Position numbers and translations under genes: made by a program | Assembly (NCBI GenBank): GCA_030704615.1 | Contig: CM060733.1 | Location: forward strand, 5,334,001-5,394,000 | DNA: 60,000 bases | Direction of reading: 5' to 3' | From: Takakia lepidozioides | Taxonomy: Eukaryota > Streptophyta > Takakiopsida > Takakiales > Takakiaceae | Shown here: piece by piece, positions 12,060 through 24,559 of the stretch | Numbering within the stretch: position 1 is the first letter of the stretch | How the letters are laid out: each line of letters opens with the position of its first letter | Notes under the pieces: model-generated | Seen by the model: the letters and a program-made list of their open reading frames with translations, nothing else | What the model was told of the DNA's origin: nothing | The model's database searches: none

Positions 12060-12535
12060 TGCCTCCATACTTTTCTGGGCCCAAAAGCTAGTTCAAGAGA
12101 AGAAAAACTTACAACTACATCCATGGGAGGCCCTTTACTAGTCCATGAACTACAAAAGAAAACCAAAACATTGTATGCAAGAAATATTGCACTTAATTTC
12201 CCACATTCATCGGTTTTCATTGCAATTTCATGATGCATGGGACATGATGCATTGGTAGTATGCTTCGTCATCTATACATATGTCATAACACAACAACAGA
12301 GTATGAATCATCTAATATTCTTGTTTGGTAAGTTTTGTGGATCTCATGTCACCACAACCTCTTGGTGTTGAGATCTGTATAGTTGCACAATTTTTCAACA
12401 CTTATGAGCCCACACAAACATTGATGTTGTGAGCAATTTCATACTTAAATTAGCATTTAGGAATGAGATTATTTTGGCTCGATGCAGCCTATATTTGGAG
12501 TACTAATGGTTTTGTGCACATTGAATATGTAATAT
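12060..12535 (+). repeat. Direct repeat, copy 2
   Basis: Diverged second copy of 11190–11515 in the same orientation, offset by about 0.9–1.0 kb and slightly longer because of small insertions. Non-coding. Confidence 0.65.
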
Positions 12536-12779
12536 CATAACATTTGTGCAAATGCATGTAACGCAAGTGCGAACTTCACAAAGGTAGGTGATGGGTGAAG
12601 GATACACAGTGGAAGAATCAATCGGACCTTGTATGACTAACCAAGAAAGAGTCATTTAATGGGTGCGTAAATGAGATGGTAGAGTGCCATCTTATATTGG
12701 CTACTTGGCCATCTTATATTCTAACAATGGTGGTGAGTTTATTAGCAAACACCATATGAAAAAAAAAACAGAAACAAAA

Positions 12780-13070
12780 CTAAGAACCCCAAAAAGCCCT
12801 AAACCTAAACCGACTGCGACGCCAACACGTCGCATCTTGTGATGCGTTTTTTTCATTTATGAGGCCGGCGGTCGCAAGCCGCGACGGCCTGCCGTCGCAG
12901 CCCGGCGCTAGGTTGTGTGGCGTGGGGTCCATTTGCGACGGTCCGGCGTCGCAAAAAGGCACTGCGTAGTTGGCGTTGCACGCTTGGCGCCGCGCGGGGC
13001 GTGGGGGTGCGGCTGGCATCGCAACCCCCACCACCCCTCCCCCCCCCCCCCCCCGCCATTTGTTGTAGTG
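12780..13070 (-). mobile_element. CACTA-like transposon end with GCGACG subterminal repeats
   Basis: Read on the minus strand, the segment begins CACTACAACAAATGGCG at 13070. It then has a C/G homopolymer (13038–13054) and many TGCGACG / CGTCGCA repeats. Plant En/Spm-type CACTA elements start with CACTACAA-like termini and carry such subterminal motifs that bind transposase. No matching second terminus is visible at the left side, so this may be a solo or truncated end. The frames through it are products of its GC-rich repeats. Confidence 0.45.
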
Positions 13071-13079
13071 CAAGATAAT

Positions 13080-14340
13080 AAATGAAGGAAGAATTTTCAT
13101 TTCATCCATTTAAAAATCAGAAACTCTAAACCTTGATATTGCAATAATGTATATTTTCTTTTTCTTTTTTTTAAACACACCGCTTATATGTACGCATCTT
13201 ATGCACTGTCCTAATTGCAGCTGCTTTACTCTCTTCGCAAAATATAATCTCGGGAGAGGACGAGGAATAACCGCTTAGACATGAATCTTGCTCCAGAGTG
13301 TATTAGTTAAAAATATAATGAACAAAGTTTTGTAAGCTTCAATGGCTTTCATGAACATTTGCCCAATCCAAGTCACTGTTGCAGTATCCATGAACCCTAT
13401 GTGGGAATGTGTGTCACGGAGTCACACGTACACTACTGGGCCTGCTCTTCCCTAGGGCATTCTTACAAATAAGAATCACTATGCAAGTTGATTACGATCA
13501 ATCTCTTCACATCTTGATCATGATCACGCTGGTTGAATGTGATCAGAATATATCTTTATGTGATTTTACGCCCATTTTGTGGATGTCCTCCATTTTGCAT
13601 TGTCAGCGACGATGTGCTATGTTTTGTTTCGGTGGATTGAGTGACTGCATTCTATGCTTTCATAAGTTGGGCTTTTGGCAAAAGGATGGAACATGATTCT
13701 AACAAATGGAGGTTGATGGTATTCTAAACATGGATGATCCATGACTATGGGAGTCATTTCTATTTGTGTGTCCCTCAGGTCCTTCACATTCAATTTTATC
13801 ATTTGTTCCTTGTATTTAATTTATTATTATTATTTTCTATTGAGATGAAAACATAATCCCGATTGTCTAGGCTGCCGTTGACGAATACATTGAGACATGG
13901 AACCATGACCAAGTGCGAAAAATCAATGAAAACAGTCGTTATTGAGATTCTCATGTCCCTACTCATTATTTTTGGGAATACGAACGCTACAAGGGTGCAA
14001 TACCTTATTCTTTGGTGCAACAAACACTAATCTTTATTAAAGCGATACTGCATCAATCCAATTATACAACCCCCCTTCTCACATCAACATTTCCTAATCA
14101 TATGCTACACTATCAAGAAGAAATTTGAAAAGAAAGTACATTACATTGTGATAGATGATGAGAAAAGATGAACCCAACAAATGTTACCAATGCCATGTTG
14201 TGTATGGATTTGAGAAGTTGATGGAAGTAGGTGTGACACAAAACCCATATGTTTTTGTTTTCAAGGTTTTGTTTTGGTATTTTTATATTTAATATTTGAG
14301 TGCTTATTACAAATTACTACCCAAATGCATTATCCATATA
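13080..14340. other. AT-rich gene-free stretch
   Basis: No gene, RNA or repeat can be supported. The longest frames (13409–13696, 13799–14023) have no recognisable motifs. Confidence 0.4.
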
Positions 14341-14344
14341 AAAT

Positions 14345-17300
14345 CAATATATGAATTGAGACGTTTGTTTGTTTTGTTTTGTTTTGTAGCGTTGAGATGT
14401 CCCTAACCGCAAGGCCCCAACGCTGGTGCTTGGTACCGTTGGAAAGCCCTCCACGAGGAGGGGTGCACCGGCTTCGTCTCATGATTTTTGGACTTGCGGT
14501 GTGGGAGATACGGAATTCCACTGTACTTTTGGTCGCTGGAAATTCACAAAAAATAGCAAAAATGGCAAAGTGGGCATTCCTGGGACAATGGTTGGAGCCT
14601 CGACGGGAGAGAGATCAAGGGAAAGGTCTCCGGTTCAAATCTGGTCGTAGGCTCTCTGGAAAATAAATAAATAATCAGATATGGGATTGCACTTGGACTT
14701 TGATGACGTTGGACACTTGGGCCTCTACACGAGAGATGCACTTGGATACTTGAATAGAGGATTGCACTTGGGCCTCGACATAGGAGACCCACTTGGATAC
14801 ATAAGAAATTGCACTTGGGCTTAGATTTCAATTCTTCACACATGGGCCTTGACATAAGAGACGCTACTTGAATACATAGGGGATTGCACTTGGACTTAGA
14901 TTTCATTCTTAACCCATGGCCCAATGGCGCAGGCTACCCTAGGCCTAGATCTCCCAAACAGGAGGGTCTCTAGATACATAGGGGATTGCACTTGGACTTA
15001 GATGACACTAGACACTTGGGCCAACGGCACAAGCTACCCTAGAGGTTGCATTTGGGCCTCGACATAGGAGACGCACTTTGATACATAGGGGATTGCACTT
15101 GGACTTAGATGACACTGGACACTTGGGCCAACGGCACAGACTACCCTAGTCAATATATGAAGCGAGACAGTACGTTTGTTTTGTTTGTTTGTTTTGTTTT
15201 GTAGCGTTGAGATGTCCCAAACCGCAAGGCCCCAGCCTAAGTGCTTGGTACTATTGGAAAGCCCTCGACGAGGAGGGGTGCAGGGGCTTGGTCTCATAGT
15301 TTTTGGACTTGCGGTGTGGGAGATGTCGAATTTCAAATACTTTTGGTCGTTGGAAATTCGCAAAATGTAGGAAAGTGGGCTTTCCTGGCACAATGATCGG
15401 AGCCTCAACGGGAGAGATATCAAGGAAAAGGTCTCCGGGTCAAATCAGATCGTAGATTCCGTGGAAAAGAAATGATTCTAGACTTGGATGACTTAGATGA
15501 CATTGGACACTTGGGCCAACGGCACATGCTACCCTGGAGGTCATACTTGGGCCTAGACATAGGAGACGCACTTGAATGCATAGGAGATTGCACTTGGGCT
15601 TACATGACCCTAGACACTTGGGCCAACAACATAGGCTACCCTAGTCAATATATGAAGCGAGACGTTTGTTTTGTTTTATTTTGGTTTGTTTTGTAGCGTT
15701 GAGATCTCCCAAACCGCGGGGCTCAGCGCGGGTTCTTGGTGTCGTTGGAAAGCCCTCGAGGAGGAGGGTTGCACCGGCTTGGTCTCATGGTTTTTGGACC
15801 TGCGGTGTGGGAGATGTGAAATTCCAAGTACTTTTGGTCGCTGGAAATTCACAAAAAATAGCAAAAATGGCAAAGTGGGCATTCCTGGACAATGGTTGGA
15901 GCCTCGACGAGAGAGATATCAAGGGAAAGGTCTCCGGTTCAAATCTGGTCGTAGGCTCTGTGGAAAAAAAATGATACAGCTAACACGAATTTCAAGTACT
16001 TTTGGTCGTTGGACAATGATTGGAGCCTCCACATGAGACCTATCAAGGGAAAGGTCTCCGGTTCAAATCAGGTCGTAGATTCCGTAGAAAAAAAAAGATT
16101 AGACTTGGATGACTTAGTTGACATTGGACACTTGGGCCCACGGCACAGGCTACCTGGAGGTCACACTTGGGCCTAGACATAGGAGACGCACTTGAATGCA
16201 TAGGAGATTGCACTTGGGCTTACATGACCCTAGACACTTGGGCCAACGGCACAAGCTACTCTAAGTCAATACATGAAGCGAGATGTTTGTTTGTTTGTTT
16301 GTTTTGTTTTGTTTTGTTTTGTTTTGTCATGTTGAGATGTCCCAAACCGCGAGGCTCCGACGCTTGTGCTTGGTACCGTTGGAAAGCCCTCGACGAGGAG
16401 GGGTGCACCGGCTTGGGTCTCATGACTCATGACTTTTGGACCTGCGGTGTGGGAGATGTGGAATTTCAAGTACTTTTGGTCGCTGGAAATTCAAAGAAAA
16501 ATAGCAAAAATGGCAAAATGGGCATCGACGGGAGAGATATCAAGGGAAAGTTCTCCGGTTCAAATCTGGTCGTAGGCTCTGTGGAAAAAAAATGATTAGT
16601 TATGGCTTGCTTCATATATTGATGCACTTGGACTTAGATGGCATTGGACACTTGGGCCAACGGCACAGGTTACTCTAGAGGTCGCATTTGGGCCTTGACA
16701 TGGGAGACGCACTTGGATAGAGAGAGGATTGCACTTGAACTTAGATGACATTGGACACTTGGGCCAACGGCACATGCTACCCTAGAAAAAAAAATGATTA
16801 GATATGCCTAAAACAAATTTCAAGTACTTTTGGTGGCTGGAAATTCGCGAAAAATGGCAAGGTGGGCTTTCAATCCTGCAACCATGATTGGCCCTTCATT
16901 TCTCTTTTGTGCACGTGGATATAAATGTAAATTGGTCATTTTAGAATATTGGCATTCACAATATGTTTTGTAGCGTCGATGAGATCTCGGCCTCCGGCCT
17001 CGATTTTGGTACCGTTGGAAAGCCCTCGATGAGTAGGCGCAAGTGCATCGACTTAGTTTCGTAAAATTTGGTCTCTGGAAATTCAACAAAATTACAGAAT
17101 TAAGTGTTGGAAGGACACTCGAGGTCGCACTTGGGCGTCTACATCGGAGACGCACTAGGATACATATGAGATCTTGCACTTGGGCTTAGATGACAGTGGG
17201 CAATTTGGCCAACAGCACAAGCTATCCTAGAGGTCACATTTGGGCCTCGACATAGGAGACACACTTTATATAGGGGATTGCACTTGGAGATATAAGGAAA

Positions 17301-17410
17301 AGGTCTCCGGTTCAAATTGAAAAAAAAATGATTAGATATGGCTTTGCTTCATATATTGATGCACTTGGACTTAGATGACAGTGTACACTTGGGCCAGGCT
17401 ACCCTAGTTT
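14345..17410 (+). repeat. Composite repeat array with pol III-like boxes
   Basis: A unit of about 300 bp occurs at about 14365–14665, 15172–15470, 15662–15972 and 16282–16593, with shorter pieces near 15976–16100, 16800–17100 and 17290–17330. Each full unit starts with a GTTTGTTTTGTTTTG run and TAGCGTTGAGATGTCCC. It contains GGAAAGCCCTCGACGAGGAG and ends in a tRNA-like module: an A-box-like TGGCACAATGATCGGAG, then about 40 bases later a B box (CCGGTTCAAATCTGG), followed by an A-rich tail and ATGATTAGATATGG. Between units lies a second repeat based on GCACTTGGACTTAGATGACA, ACACTTGGGCCAACGGCACA and GGCCTCGACATAGGAGACGC. No coding sequence is supported here. Confidence 0.75.
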
Positions 17411-17419
17411 CTCATAAGG

Positions 17420-17980
17420 AAAGCATCTTGTGATCCTTAGTTTGACCAAAAGCGTTTGTGCAGATTAGAAGGTTTGTATGATGCAATTTATAGATGTACA
17501 CAATAGTGCATGCTTATTAAATTATAAATCTTTATTTTGGATGACACTTAATTCGCAAGAAAAATTGTTATTTAAAGTTTCTCTTATTCCATACGATTAC
17601 CCTGAAACTAAAGTGATTATAAATGGATCTTTTCTTCACTTACTGTAGACAGATGAGAAAAATATACAAACAGCGTGGATCATCAATATATGGATAATGA
17701 TTTTTGTTGAACTACAATTGTAGGTAGATGAAAACAGATTGGGGTTAGTAGCTATAATGAACCAAATATAATGAATAAAACTAAAGACAAAAAACTTAAA
17801 TAGCATTGCGCCATGGATGAATTGGTTGGTTAATAGCTATGTGGGAAGCACAAATAGTTCACAAAAGACTATTGCAGCAAATTGTTAACTGTATAGCAAG
17901 TGAGGCGAGGCCGCACAAAAAATCCCCCATAATGAAATGTTCAACCACGGTCAAGGTTTGTAGCCTAAGTCTTCTAGTGA
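17420..17980. other. AT-rich gene-free stretch
   Basis: No gene or structured repeat is visible. Confidence 0.4.
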
Positions 17981-17984
17981 GAAA

Positions 17985-18090
17985 ATAGCCCAGTGGGTAG
18001 TGCATAATACCATTCCATCATGAACCATTCCATTAGAGATGGCGGCCTGTTCAAAACTCTAGCTGAATGCAGGAACATGTAGCTGGGCAC
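17985..18090 (+). mobile_element. tRNA-derived SINE head
   Basis: An A box (TAGCCCAGTGGGTAG, about 17987–18001) and a B box (CTGTTCAAAACTC, about 18048–18060) are spaced like a tRNA promoter. They are not part of a foldable tRNA with an acceptor stem and CCA-ready end, so a SINE head fits better than a tRNA gene. Confidence 0.5.
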
Positions 18091-18169
18091 ATGTGCACAT
18101 GTAGCTGAATGTAGGAACAAAGAAAGACCCATTTCCACTAACTTTCACAGTAGTAGTAGTAGTAGTATT

Positions 18170-18870
18170 GGATACAGTGGCATGTCGTGCTCTTCATGGG
18201 GACATTCACGGTATATAACCAAGTACAAATGGAAGGCGAGGATCGAGAAAAGACCACATTCATCATCGAATGGGGGACATACACATACAAGGTCATGCCA
18301 TTTAGACTTTGCAATGCACCAGCTACGTTTCAACAAATGGTGTCAAAAAATTTCAAGAATTACCTTAATGATTTCATGCAGGTGTTTCTAGATGACTTCA
18401 GCATCTATGTACAAAAATCAGGACACTTTGCACAACTAAGGTTATGCTTACAGGCATGTAAAGCCAATGGGGCAAGTTTAAACCCCGAGATCGTACTTCA
18501 TGTGTGAATTGTGAATTACTGTTGGGACATGTCGTCTGTCAGCAGCAGGGACTCTTGATCGATCCAAGGAAGGCGGCCAGCATAAAAGAACTACCACCTT
18601 CAGAGAATCCCAAGAAACTCAAAAGGTTTCTAGGATAAGCACGATTTTATAGACGACCAAACATATGCTCACAAAGCAACACCAGTCTACAAATAGTTGA
18701 AGCCAGACGCAAAATATAATTAGATCCTGGCTTGTTAAGAAGCCTTCGAGATTCTGAAAGAAGCACTCACCATTGCACCTGTCCTAATCAATCCTCATTG
18801 GGATTTACCTCTCCACATATAGTGATGCTACGGGCATAAATAATATTATTACATCCCATATCAACATATT
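18170..18870 (+). mobile_element. Decayed Ty3/gypsy reverse-transcriptase fragment
   Basis: The open frame 18187–18507 contains Ty3-type RT features: KTTFIIEWGTYTYKVMPFRL, then NAPATFQQMV, and the catalytic box as FLDDFSIY (one Asp pair intact; the usual first Tyr is Phe). After a frame change the RT–RNase H connection continues at about 18520–18650 (GHVVCQQQGLLIDPRKAASI, then KKLKRFLG followed by a stop). No LTR, gag, integrase or intact frame accompanies it. It is an old fragment, distinct from the right-end element. Confidence 0.8.
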
Positions 18871-18947
18871 AATGGATGGCTGAGGTTTTTAGAGTGAAGT
18901 TTCTGAGAAAACTAGCTATGGGATGGGGATAAAAGTATGACGAGCGT

Positions 18948-19145
18948 AACTTATGGTGTCACTTCACCACAAGGGCTACTGCCTTCCAGCTGAAAGGTGG
19001 ACACCTTCATGACACACCAGACCGTGGTTTGAACCCACAACCACATCCAACCACAACCACATCCAACGTGGTCTGTGCCCATGTGCCCATTACCACTCAT
19101 GTGCCCATTACCACTCGGCTACATGCGGGTTGTCGGGATGGGGAT
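18948..19145 (-). mobile_element. tRNA-derived SINE, minus strand
   Basis: On the minus strand an A box (GTAGCCGAGTGGTAATGG, near 19130–19113) and a B box (GTGGGTTCAAACCACG, near 19041–19026) are followed by CACCTTTCAGCTGGAAGGCAG, then CCCTTGTGGTGAAGTGACACCATAA. That 3' part is shared with the SINE at 47664–47950. A short internal duplication (GGTAATGGGCACATG, twice) lies between the boxes. Confidence 0.65.
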
Positions 19146-19389
19146 ACATCAACCTCAAACTTGCAACCTCATGGAAATAAAGTTATCATGTGAGCACCCC
19201 CCTCCCTTGTGCCTCTTTCCTACTCTCTCTCTCTCTCTCTCATGAAAGCTCCTTTTAGCTCCTTTCACACTATTCTCTGGAAGATGAGGCATTCCAAAAA
19301 TTCTCCCATCACCAGCCCAAAATTCCATTAGTAGCTGAGGTATTCCGTCTCTTCCTCGACCACAATTGAACTTACAAAGGCTCCATCAA

Positions 19390-22300
19390 TCATAGCCATA
19401 TGAGTACACAGGTGGCAAGAACCAGGTAAAGAGCACCAGCTTGGAGAACACCAGAATGGGGGGCACCTGATCCATGAGTTGATGGAGAGGGAGAAGGCAC
19501 AGTAATGGCTGGGGAAGGGGATGGGGAGGATGACGGAGACAAGGCTGAGGGAGGCAATTTGGCAGCACAGGTGATGCCACAGTTGCTTGGGCTGATCACT
19601 CTGTAAATCCCATTGCCACCCAAGATGTACAAATCATGGTTATTATCTACACCAAAGGAGAGAGTGACCTCCAGGTTTGGGGTGGTACTGTTTACTGGGA
19701 CAGAGCAGTTGAGGGGGGATGATGGAGCACATTGGTAGCTTAGTTTTGTGGTTGTGTAGTTCCCACTGTAGAGGGGCAGCTCCGCAGCTGCCCAGAGCGG
19801 GCCAAAAAGATCGCCATAGACATACCTGTCAAAACCAAACACATCACATTAGTATAATGCATGACTGGAAAACACTGATGTACACATGACTGTAATACTT
19901 TTCCATTGCACAGAGTCAGAATTTCTGCCATTAACACGGCAGGATGTTACAACTCCCCATCTGTTTCTGAGCGGCATTGCTCTTTCCCGGCCAATATTTC
20001 TAGTCCATTGACAACAGTGGGGTCACTTCTAGTCAGCCTCAAACCTGGATGGCACATGCCTACTAGTAGGTAGCAATACCATTATTGCCAGTCACACCGA
20101 AAAGCATTCCAGGGGGCCAGAGAAAGGGAACTTACTTTCCATAGATGCATGGGTCCTGCCTTGAGTAAGAGACATAACCCCCAGTGATGGAAGCCGAGCC
20201 TTGTGGGTTGATTGCATGGGAGTAAGTTATAATAGGCCACGTTGGCTGAATCGAGTTTGCACTGGTATTTCCACCTGGGGATAAAGATGGAACAAAGTGA
20301 CTAGTGCCCTCGTACACTCGCCAGCCATAGTTTCCACCCTTTGTGATCAAATCCACCTCTTCATAATGTTCCTGAAATGTCCAACGATCACAGAAAATAA
20401 GAGTAAATTGATTGACAGCTATATTTGACCCACATACTATGTAAAATCTGGTTAATTACTGTACGGTGGTCAAGCACAGATATGGGTCTGTGGATAGAAA
20501 CTCTTACACCTAACAATGAGGATGTAAGATCTGGAGAGAGGGATCCCCAAGGACTTTAAAAGCTAATAGACAACCGTATATGACTTGATACAGAGTTGTT
20601 TCCCTTAATGGCCTTTGAAATAAACACACTCAACTGCACAGTGAGAGAGAAATATGAGTTCATTAGCTTCGTTTGTAGCCACGTGAGAGGGAGAGAGAGA
20701 AACAAAGAGAGTGCTATTGCAAGATTCTCCATCTACGGTGCTGAAAACCTGTGTAGAAACTTGAACGGAAAACAAACAAACCTGGCCAACATCACCACAG
20801 TAGAAATATGTGGGCCGCTCACTATCGAAGCTGCAGCGCCATGGGTTCCGCAATCCATAGGCATAAATCTCTGATAATACATTTTTGGTATTGACAAATG
20901 GATTGGTTTGCGGAACAGAGTAGTTCCCCCACAGTCCCAAAGTTTGTATTTCCTGGGAACCTGCACATTGCCGCTGGCTACCACATAAGATTGGACTCTT
21001 CAAGCTGAGCTGACAGACACATTTTAGGTTGGAACCACTAACAGAAGGGAAACAGCGATGATGACTTGGAAGAGAGCAAGAACAATAGAGGTCCAACAAT
21101 CCGCTCTTCATTTAAAAACTGGACTCAACCTCACATTACATTCAACCTCATGTGCTTGAACAACATAAGGCCTGAGCATTCATTTAGAGCTAGGCACAGC
21201 TCTCCCACTGCAAACAAAGCTGCATTGCAGCTTGCACCAGACTGGACCCTCCCATGTGGTTGAAACCTGAACCCCACTTAAAGAGCTGTTTTACCCTTGC
21301 TCCAGCTAAAAGGAAAAGAAACTCTCTGACTTACTGGGTATATTGTCCACATCAAACCGCAACATCTTTCCAAGAAGTGACCTCTTGTTCTGTGAGAAAT
21401 TGAAGGGATCACCACTGCTGCCTCCATCTCCAGTCGCATAATAGAGGTAATTGTCACGAGGTCCAAAGAACAGCCCCCCCGCATGATGAGTGGTGTATGG
21501 AAGACCCATTGTAAAGATCCTCCTCACTTCTGTGGGATTGGCACTTAGGGACTGTATCCAAAAGAGAGAGGAAATTAATGCAGTAAACTGCCCATGCACA
21601 CAGGAGACCTTCAATTCAATCTATGAAAGACTTTGAACAGAACTCACAAACACTAGTGCCTAAGGATCAAGACTGACGACCACCAACAAGACAATCTGCA
21701 AACCACTGCTCGTAATGTAGTCTTATTGGTGTGGCATTGCTACAACTTGAGTGGAGGGTGTGATGAGAGGAATGGCATACCATTGAGGGGGAGGTCCCTG
21801 TGGTGTTCGCTGAGTATTCAGCAACAACTGCAGAGTAGCGACACGGGGCAGATGGGGCAGCCCCACCCAAATTCCCACTCCCAAGCTGTGATGGCGTGCA
21901 CCCTGTGTTGGAGTTACAAGCACACTGTGCTGCACAATCAGCCCATTTCTGCTTATCACAAGTGTAGGACACAAAGAACCTTCCATTATTTGTGAAATTG
22001 GGATGGAAAACCAGCCCCATCAGCCCGAGCTCATTATCGACTGGAACACGGTCTGTAAGGTCAAGGAATGGTGCTGTGAGATTGATAGAGAGTGTTTTGC
22101 CAGACCCTGGTTCAGGAACAGTTGCCAAGTAGACTGTTCCACCCTGATTTGCAAGAAAGATCCGGTTTGACCCATCTGGGTGTGGGGCAAGGTTGAGATA
22201 AGCATTAATGGAGACTGCGGTTGCGAGCTTCTCCAAGCAGATTCCTTGTGGAGGAGTGTAGGGAGCGGCAGGAGGAGGCTTGAAAGGCTGCCCACTGAAG

Positions 22301-23703
22301 CAAAAGTTACCAGCAGCTATTGAAGGTCCCAACCCTGTGCAGAAATCTGACTCTGAAGTCCACAAGGCGCCAAGTGTATTGCCTGCGGATGCCGCTAGCT
22401 CCATGGCACTGGGTGCAAACCCTGGGGAAGAGGGAGAGCCACCCTGGAGCTTTGGTGAAAATGGAGAGTTCTGGATGGAAACATTCAAGCAAGTGTTCCA
22501 TACTTGTGAGCAGTACCCCGTACTCTCATTTGCAGAGCTTTCTCCAGCAGATACTGATGAGCACAGGTAAGGGATTTCGCGCTCTTGTTGGACCTCCACG
22601 CCATGAAGGTCAGCAGAGAACGCATCACATTGCTGCACCCAGTGAAACAAGCTCAGGCTTTACAAACACACAAAAGTTAGCCATGAAGCCAATTATGAAG
22701 ACACCATTTCTCCAGCTAGTGCAAAGACCAAAGGAGATGCAGTTTGGTGGAACCTACCGAGCAGAGGATCTCCTGGACTATTGCAGCACACTTTTGATCA
22801 GAGATGTTGTAGGCCTTGAACTGAGCCTCCAACTGCTGGTCAGCTTGAGGAGTGCAGCATCCCTTTGCTTTGTATGCCGGTGCCGAGCAGAAGCTCAAGT
22901 TGACACTTGAAGGAAATGGAGCCTCTGAAACATGCACATGCAAATGCCTCGTTGAATTTGGAAACGTTATGTACGTGGACATGTTAAGCTATTCTCTCTT
23001 CTATATCATAATCCAGGTGCCTAAAAGACTTCCAATAAGTTACAGTTGCAATTTATGGAGGTAGAAGGAAGAACGTGATCAGACACTCAGTGTACACAAC
23101 TCAAATAAGAACAACCGCACCTCAAATATAAGAAAAAACATCCAAAACCAGCACCACTGATAGACCCAGCTGGCTCACTTCGCCAATGATTCTGATCTGC
23201 CACTGAAGGGGGCCATGCTAGACAGAACCTATTCCCTTCAGGTCGATGTCAAATCATTGTACATTGGCCTACTTATTCTGTGTGATGGTAGAGTAGCTGT
23301 AGTCCATTACGGCTCTTAGCCATGCAGATATAATCCACAACACCAGAGCTTTGGCGCTCATTGCAACAAACCATGACTGGCCAACAACAGGTCAAACCTG
23401 TTGGAGGATATACTCATTGTGTGGGCTTACAGCCAGAACGTAGCAGGATACACCCCACTAAAACAGATGCATGGTGGGAACAATGCTGAATTTGCAAATG
23501 TAGTCATAAGAGAGAGACACACACAGAGAGGGAGAAAGACAGGACTTAGAGAGAAAGAAAAAGAGTTAGTGTTTCAGGAGCACATTGTTTGTCAAGGACA
23601 TACCACGGTTGAGACAGAGTGGATACGCAGAGGCACAGCCAAGTAAGCAAGTAGACAATAGCAGCGCAGCCACCACCTCCTCGAGAACTGAGCCCCTCTT
23701 CAT
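19390..23703 (-). CDS. HIPL: HIPL-type glucose/sorbosone dehydrogenase, GPI-anchored
   Basis: Seven exons (23703–23604, 22924–22758, 22632–21781, 21551–21335, 20960–20782, 20371–20136, 19825–19390), all GT–AG with consistent phase, give 728 residues, close to plant HIPL proteins (about 700). Residues 1–26 are a signal peptide (VVAALLLSTCLLGCASA). A Cys-rich amino-terminal domain (NLSFCSAPAYKAKGCCTPQ; many Cys to about residue 200) precedes a GSDH beta-propeller from about 220 to 640, with GLMGLVFHPNF, EVRRIFTMGLPYTTHHAGG, YYATGDGG, GLRNPWRCSFDSERP and ITKGGNYGWRVYEG. A Ser/Pro linker and a hydrophobic tail (ALYLVLATCVLIWL) suggest GPI anchoring. The family resembles PQQ-dependent sugar dehydrogenases and hedgehog-interacting protein. 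Substrate and in vivo role are not known to me. It likely acts at the cell surface. Confidence 0.9.
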
Positions 23704-24382
23704 TTCGTCTGCTGAATCTTCTCTGAATATGATCACAACACAAAGTATTCAACTCTCTGAAATGTTTGCAAAAAAGCTTACTTTTCAAATTTATAGGCCT
23801 GAACCAAATCTGCAGATCGGTATGCACTGCCAACCGATCTTCGGCAATGAGCACTTAAGGCCGTTTCCCAGCATTACTTCCTTTGAGCACTACTCACATG
23901 TCTAGGGCCAGTAAAGGAAAGATCTGTATGGCGACCTCAATCCATCTATACGCTTTGATTAATACTCGCAGTTATATAACCGATAACCATTCCGCAGGAC
24001 CTTTGTAGAAAGACCCATCAACCACTGGTGGCGTTCATGGAGCCCCGATAACCAGGGGAGGCCTACCAATGAAATTCTCAGAGGACAGCCACAGAATGCT
24101 TGGTTGAGCACCGAAGAAACATTTCAAGTTTTTACAGGAACCTGTGGACATAAACTCAAGACACCATCAATGTGCACGATCGCGTAAAAGAGACAAATTA
24201 CTGTTTGGTATTACTGAGCACAAGAGTAAGAAATATCCCCGTGCAGACGATTTTGCAAATTCAAAAACAAAACAATGTGCTGTAGAACTGCGGGTTGAGA
24301 ACCTTGGGCCACCGCCATGAGCGCGCATAAACACTGGAGTGGGAACTATGCCAGGGTCTAGAACTATCTTGCACACACTCAC

Positions 24383-24558
24383 TTTCTTTCCCTTTTCGAG
24401 GACTCCAACTTTGCGGAATCGCTCTACAGACATCCGAAGCATTCCACCTGACCTGCATTCGTTCTCTCTAACTTCCCCAACCAGCCATCTCTCAGCCATG
24501 CACTTTCTGCAGACTAACTGAGGCATTATGCATGGCACATACAGCAACAGCTGTGAAC
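24383..24558 (-). other. Possible exon or 5' leader exon upstream of the HIPL gene
   Basis: On the minus strand an acceptor (gattttcag) at 24559 leads to an open stretch that ends in a strong donor (GAAAGAAA|gtgagt, 24383/24382). The frame includes LVCRKCMAERWLVGEVREN. A further donor-like AAG|gtgggt lies near 24764. These could be leader exons of the HIPL transcript or a separate small gene. No family is recognised and no joined frame was established. Confidence 0.25.
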
Positions 24559-24559
24559 C

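Noticed and set aside
12780-13109. Gly/Arg-rich minus-strand frames
   Set aside because: They run through the C/G homopolymer and GCGACG repeats of a transposon end. Composition explains them.
14540-17330. tRNA genes suggested by the B-box sequences GGTTCAAATC
   Set aside because: No acceptor-stem pairing or anticodon loop could be built around them, and they recur inside a repeat unit with an A-rich tail, as in SINEs.
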